Of a stretch of DNA of 64,000 nt, positions 21,501-32,734 are shown piece by piece. The position numbers and the translations under genes are program-made. The notes below the pieces were generated by a model. It was not told the origin of the DNA. It saw only the letters and a list, made by a program, of their open reading frames with translations, and searched no databases. Every line of letters begins with the position of its first letter. Within the stretch, counting starts at the first letter, position 1. This DNA comes from Pagrus major (lineage: Eukaryota > Chordata > Actinopteri > Spariformes > Sparidae), in assembly GCF_040436345.1 (NCBI RefSeq), contig NC_133220.1:39532164-39596163 (forward strand), written 5' to 3'.

Positions 21501-24500
21501 CCAGCGCTCGCTAGCGGTACCATCCCGCTGGGCATTGAGCCAAGATCTGCACCGGATCGGTACGGGACCAGCTGCCCTCTTCCTAAGACAAAGGACCGAG
21601 GTGCCCAACCGACTGATACCGGACGAGCTGACCCTCGGCCATTGGACCGGGACTGCCAGCTAGAGCCGCAAATCACCCGAGGGAATCCGCTGCCGCGGAC
21701 TCCGCAGCTCTGCTGAGAAAGTAGGCTCTCCATCACTCACAACAGCTGGATTCACACATGATACATGAGATGGTGTATATGGCTCTGATTAATATCTTTT
21801 AGCTTAAGAGAAATTCGTTTAGGGTCTCGTTAGTATTAAAATTACTCACGTAATCTTTAAATGCTTCAACCTAAATCGTAATCTCACCATCAGCCCATAT
21901 TCCACTAATAACCCATTACTTAGTTATTTCACTTTTCCTGTTACCTGTTGTTATTCATTTAAATTGCCATTTCATTTATTTAACCTGAATTATTTAGTCA
22001 ATAAACATATTTAACCGTATGTCGTTGTCTGTGCAGGTTTGTTTTTAATGTGGAGAACCGATGGATATGTGTAGAATTCACTACTTCATTTATGAGATTG
22101 AATAAATTGATCTGAAATTGATTAAAATTGATACAAGTTAAACTTGTCCAGTCGAATTTGATTAATTACCTCCGGTTTATTCAAATGGACAAAATAACGG
22201 AGGTGGTGCCCCATTAACGAGTGTTTTATTAATCGCCAGTGATTAATAAATTACATTTATTATTAGTGTATCTCCTACACTTACTATTTAAACAAACAAA
22301 AGAAAAGCTTGTTGATCTCCACCCAAGGCTTTTCCAAACGGACATGTGGTTGGTTAGAAGAGGAGGAGGATGAGGAAGTGCTGTCTCTTCTTGACAGCCG
22401 CCATCTTGGCTCCTTATATATTGGGTGTCATCAGCTGCAGCCAATCACAGGTTAGGATCGGATCTCTCTACACCAATCACCTCTTGGGGATGGCACACTC
22501 CTATTTGCATATAAAATCAAAACACACACACACAGCAAAACACACAGCAAACGACACAAACTATGACCACAGTCATAACACTCTTCTTTAGGCCAAAGTA
22601 GCGTACAACACAGTCAATTCAGCCTACAGTCATTTAGACAAAAAAGTGTAATAGTTGTCTAATGGTTCAATGATTGATATAATGATACCTTGAAGAACCA
22701 TCTCCTTCAATATAGCATTCTCTGCTTACGTAACCATTCAAAAAGGTTTGTTCCACCTGGTGTCAACTGTCAAAGTGTTATTATGTCACTTTCAATGTCA
22801 AATTGACAGAGGCTATGTCAAGTGACATGGTTGTCAGTTGATATACTGATATGTTAGGACACTTTCAGCAGTACACTGGTTGTAACTAAGGGATTAAGCA
22901 TGTATAAGTTGTGCTTATGCATTAACTTTTAGTCAAGTTAACTTGTGTAGATGGGTGCATGTTTCTGAAACAAGGTTTCACTGCCAACTAACAACTTTCT
23001 AGCATTTGTAGTGCGGTATACATGATGAAATGGTGACAAAACTGTTAAAACAAAAGTATGAGCTCTGTTTAAACAAGTTACACTTTAAAACTAGAGTTGA
23101 CTTGTTTAAATGTTTAAAGTTTCTACTTTAACAGTTTTATTGCTGTGAACACATTCCACCAAGAACATTCCAAACTATTTTATCATTTATACAACACAAC
23201 AAATGCGAGAAAGTCTTTTGTCAGTTGGCAATGAAAGTTAACACATAAGCTAAAACAGGCTGAATCTCACCCTATTCATAGTTGAACAACTAACAAATTA
23301 TTTTGAAATGCTGTAAATTAAAGAGGACAATCTGCAATTAAAGCCATAGTAACTCTATCTTACTACTAACAAAGATGACAGTGCCTCTGTAGTGAGGCCA
23401 CCCTCCTCGTTGTTTCTTCCCATGGCGCCATTCAATAACAGCTGAGTAGTTTTTATCTCGCTGAGCTTCCCAAAATCCTCCCCTTCACTCCACTGCACCA
23501 CGGCAAACTTCCTCTTCATGTGTCCTGAAGAGATCAAATAAATCAAATCTTTGCTAAGCTTAGCAATCAATAAATAGAGTAGACAGAAAATATGACTAAG
23601 CTAAACATCCTTTTTTGGACAAAAACCACTTCAGGTATCTGCAGGTTTAGGCCAGTTAGATTTAGGATTTTTTTGATGCCGCTCAGAATGAAATTTAAGA
23701 CAAATGTCACATATATCGTGATATACAATTCTGTTGTCTAAATTGATAACACCAAGCACATATTAACCCAAATTTCTTCCTAAATTTGATCCGAAATATT
23801 TGAAGGAATATAATTGAAAATTGCATTTTTGGTTTTATATCACACTTTACATTACCACGCAAGTCTTGATTACAAATAGATGAGCACATATTGTGATGTA
23901 CAGTATATCGCTATTGAGAAAAAGTCCTGATGATTATTGTGATTTTTACTTACAACCAACCAGAGAGGGTCAGGTGGGTCTGGTGTTTGCTATAAACAGA
24001 CAGTAGAGAGATGCAGGAAGCACATCACTGGCTACAAGATGTTTTTGATCATGGTTATTTTGGCCAAAGGCTGTGCAACCAAATATAGTACATATATAAT
24101 ATAAATAATTATTCTATTTACTGATTTAAAGGGATACATTTAAAGTTTAGAATCAAAAACAAATATTCTGTAATATTGCAGCAAATAGAATAATATTATG
24201 TATTATATGCTCAAAACGTTAAGCCTACCCATTGTAATCTATTCATTCCCCATGTTTCTGTCTTGTAAATTGATAATTCCATGGGAAAAATGGATCTAGT
24301 TAACAGCTGTGCAGTCCTGATCACCTGCTACCTTACCCATGTTTATAAACAAACACATGTGGCTATGCTTTATACATCTCACAATGCTCTAGTGACAAAA
24401 CTTAACTTGCATGCAGGCTATATGACTCACCTGTAGCTAGACGAGAGACCCCCTACCAGCCGCTCTATTTTGTTTCTCATCAGATCTGCATTGATCTAAG

Positions 24501-24927
24501 AAATTATCATTTTCGCTCTTCAATGACGGAATTCTTTAATCCCTGTAGTCTAACGTTAATTACTAGGCTACATGAGTTAACGTATCTGTCCCTGCAAACA
24601 TAATATGAGGGTTGCGGGTTCCACTTGTGTTATTGGCCTATCATAGAAATCGTATTAAAGCTAATTTATGTTAATGTTACGTTACCTTCTAAAAATGCGC
24701 CACTTTGGGTAACGTTAGCTAAAAATGACTGTTAAGCTAGCTAGCTAAGTGAACGCTGAAAATGAATTAACTTTAGCCAGACAGAAAATCAATTGTTACA
24801 TGAATAAATGTATGTCAAATTTAAGCTAAAACATTGAAATACATATGTTAATTCACTTACCTCTAAATTCACCCAACTGTATGATAGCAAAATCTGGTGG
24901 CCGCCATTCGTCTTCATTGAAATTCAT
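18549..24927 (-). CDS. Multi-exon gene, possibly BEN-domain-like
   Basis: Minus-strand exon candidates: 24927-24861 (ATG, MNFNEDEWRPPDFAIIQLGE, gtaagt donor, phase 1); 23524-23364 (enters phase 1, KRKFAVVQWSEGEDFGKLSE); 19512-19286 (S/P/T-rich, ends phase 0); 19127-18991 (VEIHPGTGVMVEKLHGPMP at its start, then ATVFVRQMLVY in another frame, so one base may be lost); 18670-18549 (LERWPGTQLSSIGSTI, ends in a stop). The short N-terminal acidic/aromatic block and the terminal FVRQML-type helix recall BEN-domain proteins of fish, which bind DNA. Exons 1 and 2 join in phase. The link from 23364 to 19512 is not in phase, so at least one exon is missing or lost. Joining all five into one gene is inference. 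Confidence 0.45.
19558..22580 (-). mobile_element. LTR-type insertion with TGTTA...TAACA ends
   Basis: The block starts tgttacgcc and ends gtcataaca, with ctct on both outer sides as a possible 4-bp target duplication. The right part read on the minus strand has ccaatatataagg (TATA-like) and aataaatg downstream, as LTRs do. No gag or pol frame is present. Its length is large for a solo LTR; a plus-strand LTR-like block inside (about 20560-22190) may explain it. Confidence 0.45.
20560..22190 (+). other. Possible nested solo LTR or long leader
   Basis: Plus-strand sequence has a TATA-like caaataataaaacgg at about 20953, a long GC-rich leader-like section (21440-21720) and aataaa-type signals near 22000-22110. 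No protein is encoded. Boundaries could not be set. Confidence 0.3.
22581..23363. other. Probable intron sequence without recognised feature
   Basis: AT-rich, no coding exon or clear repeat. It lies between the LTR-type insertion and the exon at 23364-23524. Confidence 0.35.
23525..24860 (-). other. Intron between first two exons of the BEN-like gene
   Basis: Bounded by a gtaagt donor and a cttcag acceptor on the minus strand, with matching phase. No other feature could be supported inside. Confidence 0.45.
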
Positions 24928-25488
24928 TCATTGATTCACGTTAGATAGCGTTGCTTCCCCAGTCGAGTTGACTTACATTAGCTACCCTACAAGACAGTAA
25001 CGGTAATAGCTATGTCGAAAAGAAAACACAACGTTACTCCCAACACGAAAGAAAAAGATTGGTTGAGAGAAAATGTTCCTAGATGTACTTTGACAAGATG
25101 GAAAAAAAGGTTTGTGCTACATCTGTTTCTTAATGCAGGTTATAATTACAGTGATTCTTTCCTAGTTACTTTCGACTGTTTCCTTAGGAAAATCAACAGA
25201 ACTTTGACTGACACTGAAAAACACACTGACAGCTAGCGAAAGCTGTGTTTGTCTCCAACACAGTCTCCAAACTCTTGGACACTGTTCGCATAGTCTGTCT
25301 CCAGTCTGCACGTTTCCAGACTTTTCACTGTGACAACCAAGCTCCTTCGTAATATTATTAACATTAAACTCGCTCCAAACGCTGTTGCATAGCGGACCGA
25401 AGCGGAGCTAACTAGTTAGCCAATTTCAAACTGACTTCACATTACTCTTAAGCAACTGTAAATACTATCAAAACGTGGCGACACTTAC

Positions 25489-25695
25489 CTGTGGCTCAGG
25501 TGCAGTTGCTGGGTCCCGTATGGTTGGGACTGATACTTTTACCAGGGTCAGTGTCGAGGCAAAGCCAGCTTTGTACTGACCCTCGTTACTGAAGCAGTCC
25601 GATGTGAAGTGGTTAGCACACACAGACAAACTTACAGGAACCGTAGCTGGCACGTTGTCTTTAAAAATGAAACGCAACCACTGTCTCTTCTGTTC
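25489..25695 (-). pseudogene. THAP-domain exon, 3' half
   Basis: On the minus strand this reads [14 protein letters not shown], then [11 protein letters not shown] (the C-x2-H pair and following motif of a THAP zinc finger), VSVPTI, and ends PEPQ at a gtaagt splice donor. It starts abruptly at the edge of the Gypsy 5' LTR. Its missing N-terminal half lies at 30426-30511 beyond the other LTR. THAP domains are DNA-binding fingers found in host factors and in some transposases; which applies here cannot be told, since no downstream exon is tied to it. Confidence 0.8.
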
Positions 25696-25845
25696 TGTAA
25701 CATATTGTGTTCGTAAGCACCAGTGATGATAACTGCGCCTGCAGTAGCTGTGTGACGTCATGACTCATGTATGCTCGCAGCACAGAAGTAAAACAACACA
25801 GTTCAGCTCTATGTTCGTGTGCGGTTCTTTCAGCAATACATTACA
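25696..25845 (+). repeat. 5' LTR
   Basis: 150 bp, TG...CA ends, matching the 3' LTR with scattered substitutions and small gaps. Confidence 0.95.
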
Positions 25846-25860
25846 TGGTGTCAGAAGTCT
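25846..25860 (+). promoter_or_regulatory. Primer binding site candidate
   Basis: tggtgtcagaagtct follows the 5' LTR directly and begins with the tgg expected for pairing with a tRNA 3' end. The tRNA was not identified. Confidence 0.65.
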
Positions 25861-25886
25861 GAAGTGCAGAAAATAAACATTTGTGA

Positions 25887-27075
25887 TGGCGTCCTCACAG
25901 TTTGAGCACCCGAGGATCGACTGGGATGCTGCCGACTTATACCAAGTTTACCGAGTTTGAAAGATTCCGAAGTCATGTCACGTTTGTCTTTGATGGTCCG
26001 CTCTCGGAGCTAGCAGCTAAACAACAAGCCGGCTGGCTAGGTACGTGGCTTGGGGAGCAGGGCAGGGAAGTGTACAAGACATTCACCTGGGCTGTGGGTG
26101 AAAAAGAGGATCCCTCTAAAGTGCTGGATAAGTTTGCAAGCTACATCAGACCAAGAAAGAATAAAAGGATTGCAAGACATCACTTCAAGCAGAGGAAAAA
26201 AGGTCAGACTGAAAGTTTTGACAACTTTTTGAAGGATTTGAGACTCATCAGAATCAGAATCAGAAATCAGAATCAGAAACAGATTTATTGCCAAGAAGAA
26301 TTTTACACCAACAAGGAATTTGTCTAGGTGAATAAGGTGCATACATTGAAGACAATAAACAATAAACAAACAGTGACTATAATAAATATAAAAAAGAAAA
26401 AATATTTTTTAAAAATTATGAAAAATAAAAGATGTACAAATTCTGCATTAATGTAATGCAAAGATTTCAAGGGCGGTGATGGGTTTGAGTGCCAGAGTGC
26501 AAGAGTCAGTGTCAGTGTCAGTGGGGGTGGGGGTCCCGGGACTTGTTGAGGATCCCAACTGCAAAGGGGAAGAAACTGTTCATATGGCGGGAGGTTTTGG
26601 TCCTGATGGACCGCAGCCTCCTGCCAGAGGGGAGGGTGTCAAAAAGGAAAAAAAAATGGACTGTGAATATCCTGATCCGGATGATATATTAATTGATGCA
26701 ATCATTGCAGGTGTGAGAGAAAAAAGAGTGCAAGAAAGGCTGCTGGATAGAGGTGAGGAGCTGACACTGCCGAAAGCTATTGAAATTTCCCAGCAGTTTG
26801 AAATGTCACAAATGAAAATTTTCAAAGAAGCAAAGGTGTCTGTAGTGACTGTGAGACCCAAACATGCAACACCTAATAAGTATATGCACAAAGGACAGAC
26901 AAAACCCACGCACCAGAAACAAACACCAGATAACAGGCAGAGGAGCTGCACAAGCTGTGGGAAAGATCCAGAGCATAAATGGAGCAAAGGAAAATGCCCA
27001 GCAAAGGGATCAGTGTGTTCATACTGCCACAAACCAAATCACTGGGTAGCTGTATGTCGCAAGCGTGCTGTCAGC
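25887..27075 (+). pseudogene. Gypsy gag-like region with zinc knuckles
   Basis: It opens with an ATG and MASSQFEHPRIDWDAADLY, then shifts frame near 25935-25950 into a capsid-like block (FERFRSHVTFVF, FDNFLKDLRL). A LINE piece interrupts it at about 26250-26656. Capsid-like text resumes with DILIDAIIAGVREKRVQERLL. Two cysteine-histidine motifs follow, the second a complete CX2CX4HX4C (CSYCHKPNHWVAVC). Gag packages element RNA. Broken by the frameshift and the insertion. Confidence 0.85.
26250..26656 (-). mobile_element. LINE 3' fragment inserted in gag
   Basis: Starts with a gaatca microsatellite and tttattgccaag...acaaggaatttgtct, and ends with ctgatggaccgcagcctcctgcc-type sequence, both blocks I know from 3' regions of common fish LINEs. 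The tail repeat at the left shows minus orientation. It sits between two gag blocks that otherwise read on. Confidence 0.65.
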
Positions 27076-29990
27076 ACAGTGAATATTGAACCAGACCAGG
27101 ATTCTTCAGAGGAGCAGATACTGAACATCAACCTTGCACAAGATGAGAGATCTGGGGATGATAAATGGACAGTAAACTTGGATATCCTGTCACAGGAAGT
27201 ATTGTTTAGGATTGACACGGGCGCCAAGTGCAACACCCTAACTCTGGACAGGTACCAGTTGCTCATGCATGAAGGTGAGCTGAAACATTCCAATACTGTC
27301 CTACGCTCATACTCAAATCACAAGCTAAAGCCTGTTGCTGCAGTTGATCTTCTGCTAAAGTACAAAAAGTGTGAAGTGAGTGCAGAGTTTGAAATCATGG
27401 ACATTGCTCAGGACAATGTGCTCAGTTGTGCTACAGTGGAGGCTCTGGGCCTGATTGCTCGTCTTCATTCAGTGCAAAAGACTGTTGAAAGAGACAAAAT
27501 GTACAGCGTTAATGCCTTTACTCCAACACAGAGTGTATCTACAGGTCTGAATGAGTTTCCAGAGCTGACACGCACCACCGGAACCTTGCCAGGTACATAC
27601 GCCATCAAGATCGATCTGGACGCCAGGGGTGTGGTCCATCCTGTCCGCCGCCAACCCGCCGCACTTAAAGCAAAGATTATAGAGAGGCTGCGTGAGATGG
27701 TGGAAGACGGCTACATTACAAAAGTTGGTCAACCTACTGAGTGGGTGAGTTCAATGGTAGCTGTAGTACGTAATGGCAAGATAAGAATCTGCATTGATCC
27801 AAGTGACTTAAAAAAGGTCATAAAGAGAGAGCACCACCCGATGCGCACCATAGAAGAGGTTGTGTCAACAATGCCTGGTGCTAAAGTGTTTTCAGTTCTG
27901 GATGCCAAATCAGGATTTCTCCAGATAAAACTGGATGAGGCTTCATCCCACCTCATGACCTTCAACACACCAATCGGGAGGTACCGATGGCTGAGGCTCC
28001 CATTTGGACTTAAATGCGCCCCTGAAATCTTTCAACGCATCATAGATGAGTCATAAGTGTCATGGATGACATCCTAGTGGCAGCCCCCTCAGTGGAGGAG
28101 CATGACACAATATTGCGCAAAGTAGTTGAGAGCCAACCAACGGTGCCATATGTGGGTCATCTGATAACTGCTGATGGGCTCAAGCCAGACCCAGCTAAAA
28201 TTAAAGCAGTGCAGCACATGTCGCAACCAACTGACAAACAAGGTGCTCGCCGTTTTCTGGGCTTCGTCACCTACCTCTCAAAGTTCATACCGAACCTCAG
28301 TGAAGTGGACGCTCCACTACGTCAACTTCTAAAGAGTGATGTGGAGTTCGCGTGGCAACCACCGCAGCAGAAAGCCTTCGCCAGACTCAAGGAGTTGTGC
28401 ATGGATCCACCAGTGCTACAGTTTTTCGACCCCGCAAAACCCATGGAAATATTCTGTGATGCCAGCAGTAATGGATTAGGAGCTGTTCTCCTGCAGAATG
28501 GGCAGCCCATAGCCTTCTCGTCCAGGTCACTGACTGATGCAGAAACGCGCTATGCGCAAATTGAAAAAGAGATGCTCTCTATTGTCCATGCCTGTGCAAA
28601 GTTTCACAACTACATATTCAGCACGCATATCACAGTTTTCAACGACCACAAACCTCTCGAAGACATCTACAAAAAAATCACTTCTGTCCACTCCAATGCG
28701 CATCCAGAGGATGCGTCTTCGTCTGCAGTGGTACGACCTGACAGTTAAGTACAGGAGAGGAAAAGACATGGAGTTGCCCGACATGCTGTCCAGAGCACAG
28801 CTTTCAGAGTGCACGCCAGAGATCGATGGAGTAGAATGTGTCTCCATGCTCAGCTTTGTCTCAGTCAGCGACCAAAAATACACAGAACTGAAGGAGTGCA
28901 CATAAGAGGAGCTAAGCCTTCTCCTACAGACAATTCAAAGTGGCTGGCCTGAATGCAGATGAGATGCACCCGTGCCTGTACAGCCGTACTGGGACTCAAG
29001 AAGTCAACTGGCTTCGTCTGATGGACTCATTTACAAAGGATTACGCATTGTGGTTCCCCCCACCATGCGGGAGCGTATGCTGAAACTCATTCACCAGTCT
29101 CATCTGGGATGGTGAAAAGCAAACAGTGAGCACGTGAAGTGCTTTACTGGCCAGGCATGAGTGCAGAAATTAAGGAGGCGGTCAGAAATTGCAGCAAGTG
29201 TGCTGACTTTCAAAACAAACTGCCCAGACATCCCCTGAAACCGACAGAGCTGCCATTTGAAGAGGTGGCATCAGATCTGTTTGAGTTTGATGGAAAACAG
29301 TACATTCTGCTTTTGGATTACTACTCAAAGTTCATTGAAGTGGATGAGCTAAAGGACATGAGAAGCCACACCGTCATAGAGACTCTTAAAGCTCAGTTTT
29401 CTAGACATGGTATCCCATCCTTGCTCCGGTCAGATAATGGCCGTCAGTACTCCTTAGAGGAGCTCAAAGACTTCTGTGAAAGCTATGGAATAGCACACAA
29501 AACATCTTCACCACACACGCCGCACTCAGATGGTGAAGCAGAGCGCGCAGTGCAAACAGTGAAGAAACTTTGGAGTAAAGCAACAGACAAACACCTTGCA
29601 CTGATGGACTACAGAACTACTCCACATGAGTCAGTAGGTCTGTCACCTGCACAGCTGTTAATGGGCAAGAGACCTCACAATAAGCTACCAGCTGCCATAC
29701 AGTGCTCCTCAGTCCTACGTGGTGGAGTGTGGAGGCAAGCAGTACTGCCACAACAGCCAACATCTGCACAGAAGCACAGCGGCAGCTAACAGTTCCCACC
29801 ACTACGTGTGCGATGAACAATGGACTGAACCCCCAAGTCTGCCTGAGAAGGAGACACATCCTTCCTGCCCCCCTGAACTGCCCCACTCACCCCCCAAAGT
29901 GCCTGTGGGCCCCACTCAAGCTCAGCCACAGCGCACCACTAGGCTGGGTAGAGTTGTGAAGCCCCTGGATAGACTGACCCTGTAGCTGAC
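27076..29990 (+). pseudogene. Gypsy pol-like region
   Basis: In order: aspartic protease with RIDTGAKCN (about 27211); reverse transcriptase with HPVRRQP, SMVAVVRNGKIRICIDPSDL and VFSVLDAKSGFLQI, up to a stop at 28054; the MDDILVA part of the active site just after it in another frame; an internal deletion (LRKVVES joined directly to PYVGHLI); RNase H with FCDASSNGLGAVLL and AQIEKEMLSIVHA (to about 28690, then a frame change); integrase with ASDLFEFDG, RSDNGRQYS and HSDGEAERAVQT, where D, D, E are all kept (29139-29789). A stop breaks the integrase finger near 29115. Each domain is recognisable, but the polyprotein is not continuous. Confidence 0.92.
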
Positions 29991-30264
29991 TAAAGCTTGA
30001 CAAGTTATGTTCATACTGAGAAAGTAAGAGCAAGTGAACTTTCCTCCTGGTTATGTGAAAAAAAAAAAGATACAAGAAGTAATTGTATTTCAGTTCTGTT
30101 TATTTCTTCCTTGTTATTTTTCTTAAAAGCTGATATTACTGCATATACTGAACAATGCATGTTTAATGTCCGAGTTACAGAATTTCAGGTAACAAATGAG
30201 CAGTACTGAGTTGGTTTGAAGTTGAGTGAAATGCAGTAAAGTTTGTTTAATGTGTCTATTTTTT

Positions 30265-30278
30265 CTAAGGAGGGGAGA
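30265..30278 (+). promoter_or_regulatory. Polypurine tract
   Basis: taaggaggggaga abuts the 3' LTR, as expected for the plus-strand primer of reverse transcription. Confidence 0.8.
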
Positions 30279-30425
30279 TGTAACATATTGTGTTCATAAG
30301 CACCAGTGTTGATAACTGTGCCTGCAGTAGCCGTGTGACGTCATGACTTATGTATGCTCGCAGCACGGAAGTACAACACAGTTCAGCTCTATGCTCCTGT
30401 GTGGTTCTTTCAGCAATACATTACA
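30279..30425 (+). repeat. 3' LTR
   Basis: 147 bp, TG...CA ends, highly similar to the 5' LTR. Confidence 0.95.
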
Positions 30426-30511
30426 TGTTATTTTGTAGCTGGGACAGAATATAAGCACTTATGTTGATTTTCACAACCAACAACAGAACACTTCTCGTTG
30501 CGCTTCGATAT
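30426..30511 (-). pseudogene. THAP-domain exon, 5' half
   Basis: On the minus strand this encodes SKRNEKCSVVGC (a C-x4-C pair) and CLYSVPATK, up to the Gypsy target site. With 25489-25695 it forms a THAP finger with 39 residues between the second and third metal ligands, within the family range. The codon before SKRNEK is ATA inside accATAtcg, where an ATG with a good context would be expected; no other in-frame ATG is near. So the exon is hit twice: by the insertion and perhaps by start-codon loss. Confidence 0.75.
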
Positions 30512-30791
30512 GGTGCTTTCGATAGCGTAATGGCAGATCTCCGAGACGGTAATGCTGTACCTGGTGGGTGGACACTGTGGGTGGGAATATTCAAATGATC
30601 AGTCAATGACGTCGGTGACCGATGCCGAATTTGACTCGGTCATCTGGAAACTGCAGGCAAGACACCGTCAGAAAATCTGTATCTCACTCAAAAAAGCACA
30701 GATGTTTTTTTTCAAAGTTTTTATGCATGTGGCAGCACCATAGACCCAAAATAACACCCCAAATCCCAGAAAAAGTGAGTTTTTCATAATA

Positions 30792-31197
30792 TGGGACAGA
30801 TGGATTTTTACACATTAAGTTGTATGAAATGCATGCCAGTAGTATAGTGGATGCAAAGGTGTTACGTGTTCACGTTTTCTTACCAAAAAAATAGTACAGG
30901 AGATATGAGGGGGTCACAAAACCAACAATTTCATGCTCCCCTCATGATGGGGTCACCATACCAACAAGTTTTGCTCTACAAAGTAACATGCGTGTGTTAT
31001 GTTACACTATTTTATCAACAAACATCATCGCATATGTCAGACCCTTGGTTTCATGTCCCCCTCATGTCTCCTGTGCTATTTTTCTGGTAAGAAACGGGCG
31101 ATAACTCGGAGCAGGAGATTAGTTAAACAATGTGACACCTTTGCATCCACTGTCTGTATTTCATACAACTTACTGTCCAAAAATCCAAACTATCCCT
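30792..31197. mobile_element. Foldback MITE
   Basis: Long inverted arms share taagttgtatgaaat, agtggatgcaaaggtgt, tttcttacca-aaaaatag and acaggaga-atgaggggg, left to right and right to left. The right end closes with aaactatcccttta, a terminal motif I know from abundant fish MITEs. Confidence 0.8.
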
Positions 31198-31599
31198 TTA
31201 ACATTGTGCCCATTTCACATCTTTTACTTCCACCTTCCATTGGTGTTAAAAGAACAACACGGGCAGCAACATACAATGAATTAGAGCATGACACTCGATT
31301 CTGATTGTTCAATCACCAAAATTCTGCGGTGGTTATTTCTGGACAGATGACCGATGCAAATATTAATCACTGCTGCTCCATTGCTAGGGAAGCTATAGCA
31401 TAGCAACCACAGCCCAAGACTGGGGAACAATCAGTTTACATTAGTATCATTAACATTAGTTATCAATATATTATCCCATACACATACATGTTCAAACATG
31501 TGATCTACAAACCTTACTGCACTTGTGAGTGGAGCATGTGTGATTCTTATCTTTTCGGATTTATCACGTTTCTGTATTTAATCTGTTTCCTTAATTTAG

Positions 31600-32328
31600 G
31601 TGAATTCAGACTTCATCATGAATGCTATGTCTCCCTCATTCAGTGAGGAAGGCACGACAAGAAGGCATCGGGAGATGAAAATAATAAACTTCCTGCAGGA
31701 TTTCTTTCAAAAGCTGGAAGACAGAGGTAACAAGCTGGATAGAAACATTTTCTTTGATGATATTTGTCTGTCAATAAGTATTTTTATTGTTTTCCCACTA
31801 GTTCTAGGATTATACACTTAATAATAATAGTATAATTCAGTCAGACTTCTTAAGCAGTTTGCATACTTGAGAATTTCTCAGTTTGGTAAACCTTCCTTCT
31901 TTATGATGAAGGGCACTGTGCCAATGGCAATGTTTTAATTTATATCTTTGTATTTATATATATGAGAAGAGGAGGAGAGCAAAGAAAACGATGAAGAAGA
32001 GGGGATCTCCTGCCAGGAAAGCCACCTGTCAGCTGTGCCTGGAACAACAGGCAGGGGGGAGCTTTTAACTGTGAGGAGTTTCTTACAGTGGGTGACGGGA
32101 CAAGAACATCTGCCACTGATAGAAACCAAAAGTGAGACGTTCAAAATTTCAATCAGCTTTACCCATGACTGTCAAACCCACTACGGGGAACACAGCCTTT
32201 GCTTCACCACAGAAAACGTTTGTGCAACAGGGCTTACATTTCCCACACAGCACATTGAAACCTTTGAGGATTTTGAGAAAAACCTCACAACAGCCATCCA
32301 TTTTGGATTTGACTTCAGTAGGCACTAA
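31600..32328 (+). CDS. HECT-type E3 ligase-like gene, last two exons
   Basis: Exon 31600-31726 (after tttag; NSDFIMNAMSPSFSEEG, phase 1 donor gtaac) joins in phase to 31967-32328. The second exon has an acidic stretch, then LLTVRSFLQWVTGQEHLP, FKISISFTHDC and ENVCATGLTFPTQH, ending FGFDFSRH and a stop. FLQWVTG and the C-x3-L-x2-P motif match the C-terminal lobe of HECT ubiquitin ligases of the G2E3-like kind that is multi-copy in fish; the cysteine is the expected catalytic one. Upstream exons were not found (a MITE and the split THAP exon lie there), so the gene is 5' truncated or its exons are beyond recognition. It converges with the integrase-like gene at 32735. Confidence 0.7.
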
Positions 32329-32734
32329 AATAGCCTATCAGCCTCTTTTACTTGAGGTGTGTTTTACCTCAGAGGAGGACACGAGTTCTCACGAGTTTTC
32401 CATCATGGCTCATTTTTTGGATTTCTTCTTCATTGAATTTTTAATCCAGATCTGCTTTCAATGTTTCACAACTGTTTTTACTAAAACCCCAAAATTTGCT
32501 AATGTTTGGTTTGTTGGCTGCAACAGCGCTGAGGACAGGAGACGGCACTTGACAGTTAAACACTCAAAACATTCTGATTAAGACCAAAAAGGCATTTAAT
32601 TCAGTTTCATTGTATCTCATTAATATCCAAATGACAAACATTTTCAACAGATTTCCAAGGTGGAGGGGGTATGGAAAACACTGCTACAGCAGTAAGGGAG
32701 CAGCATCGTAACGTTAAGCTATGGCAGTCAGCGG
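32329..32734. other. Spacer between convergent genes
   Basis: About 400 bp between two stop codons facing each other. It could hold both 3' UTRs; no gene is seen. Confidence 0.4.

Larger units (their letters stand above)
25696..30425 (+). mobile_element. Ty3/Gypsy retrotransposon with both LTRs
   Basis: Two LTRs of about 150 bp (25696-25845 and 30279-30425) share tgtaacatattgtg starts and caatacattaca ends and are highly similar throughout. Flanks are tgttc and tgtta, a 5-bp target duplication with one change. Internal order is gag, protease, reverse transcriptase, RNase H, integrase, as in Ty3/Gypsy. Frameshifts, an internal deletion and a LINE fragment in gag make it non-functional. It splits a THAP-domain exon. 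Confidence 0.96.

Noticed and set aside
25012..25236. Small basic ORF (MSKRKHNVTPN...) divergent from the BEN-like gene
   Set aside because: Attractive as a divergent partner, but no recognised family, a weak donor, and 74 codons only.
26580..27032. Minus-strand frame of 150 codons
   Set aside because: Lies opposite the Gypsy gag zinc-knuckle region, which has clear motifs on the plus strand.
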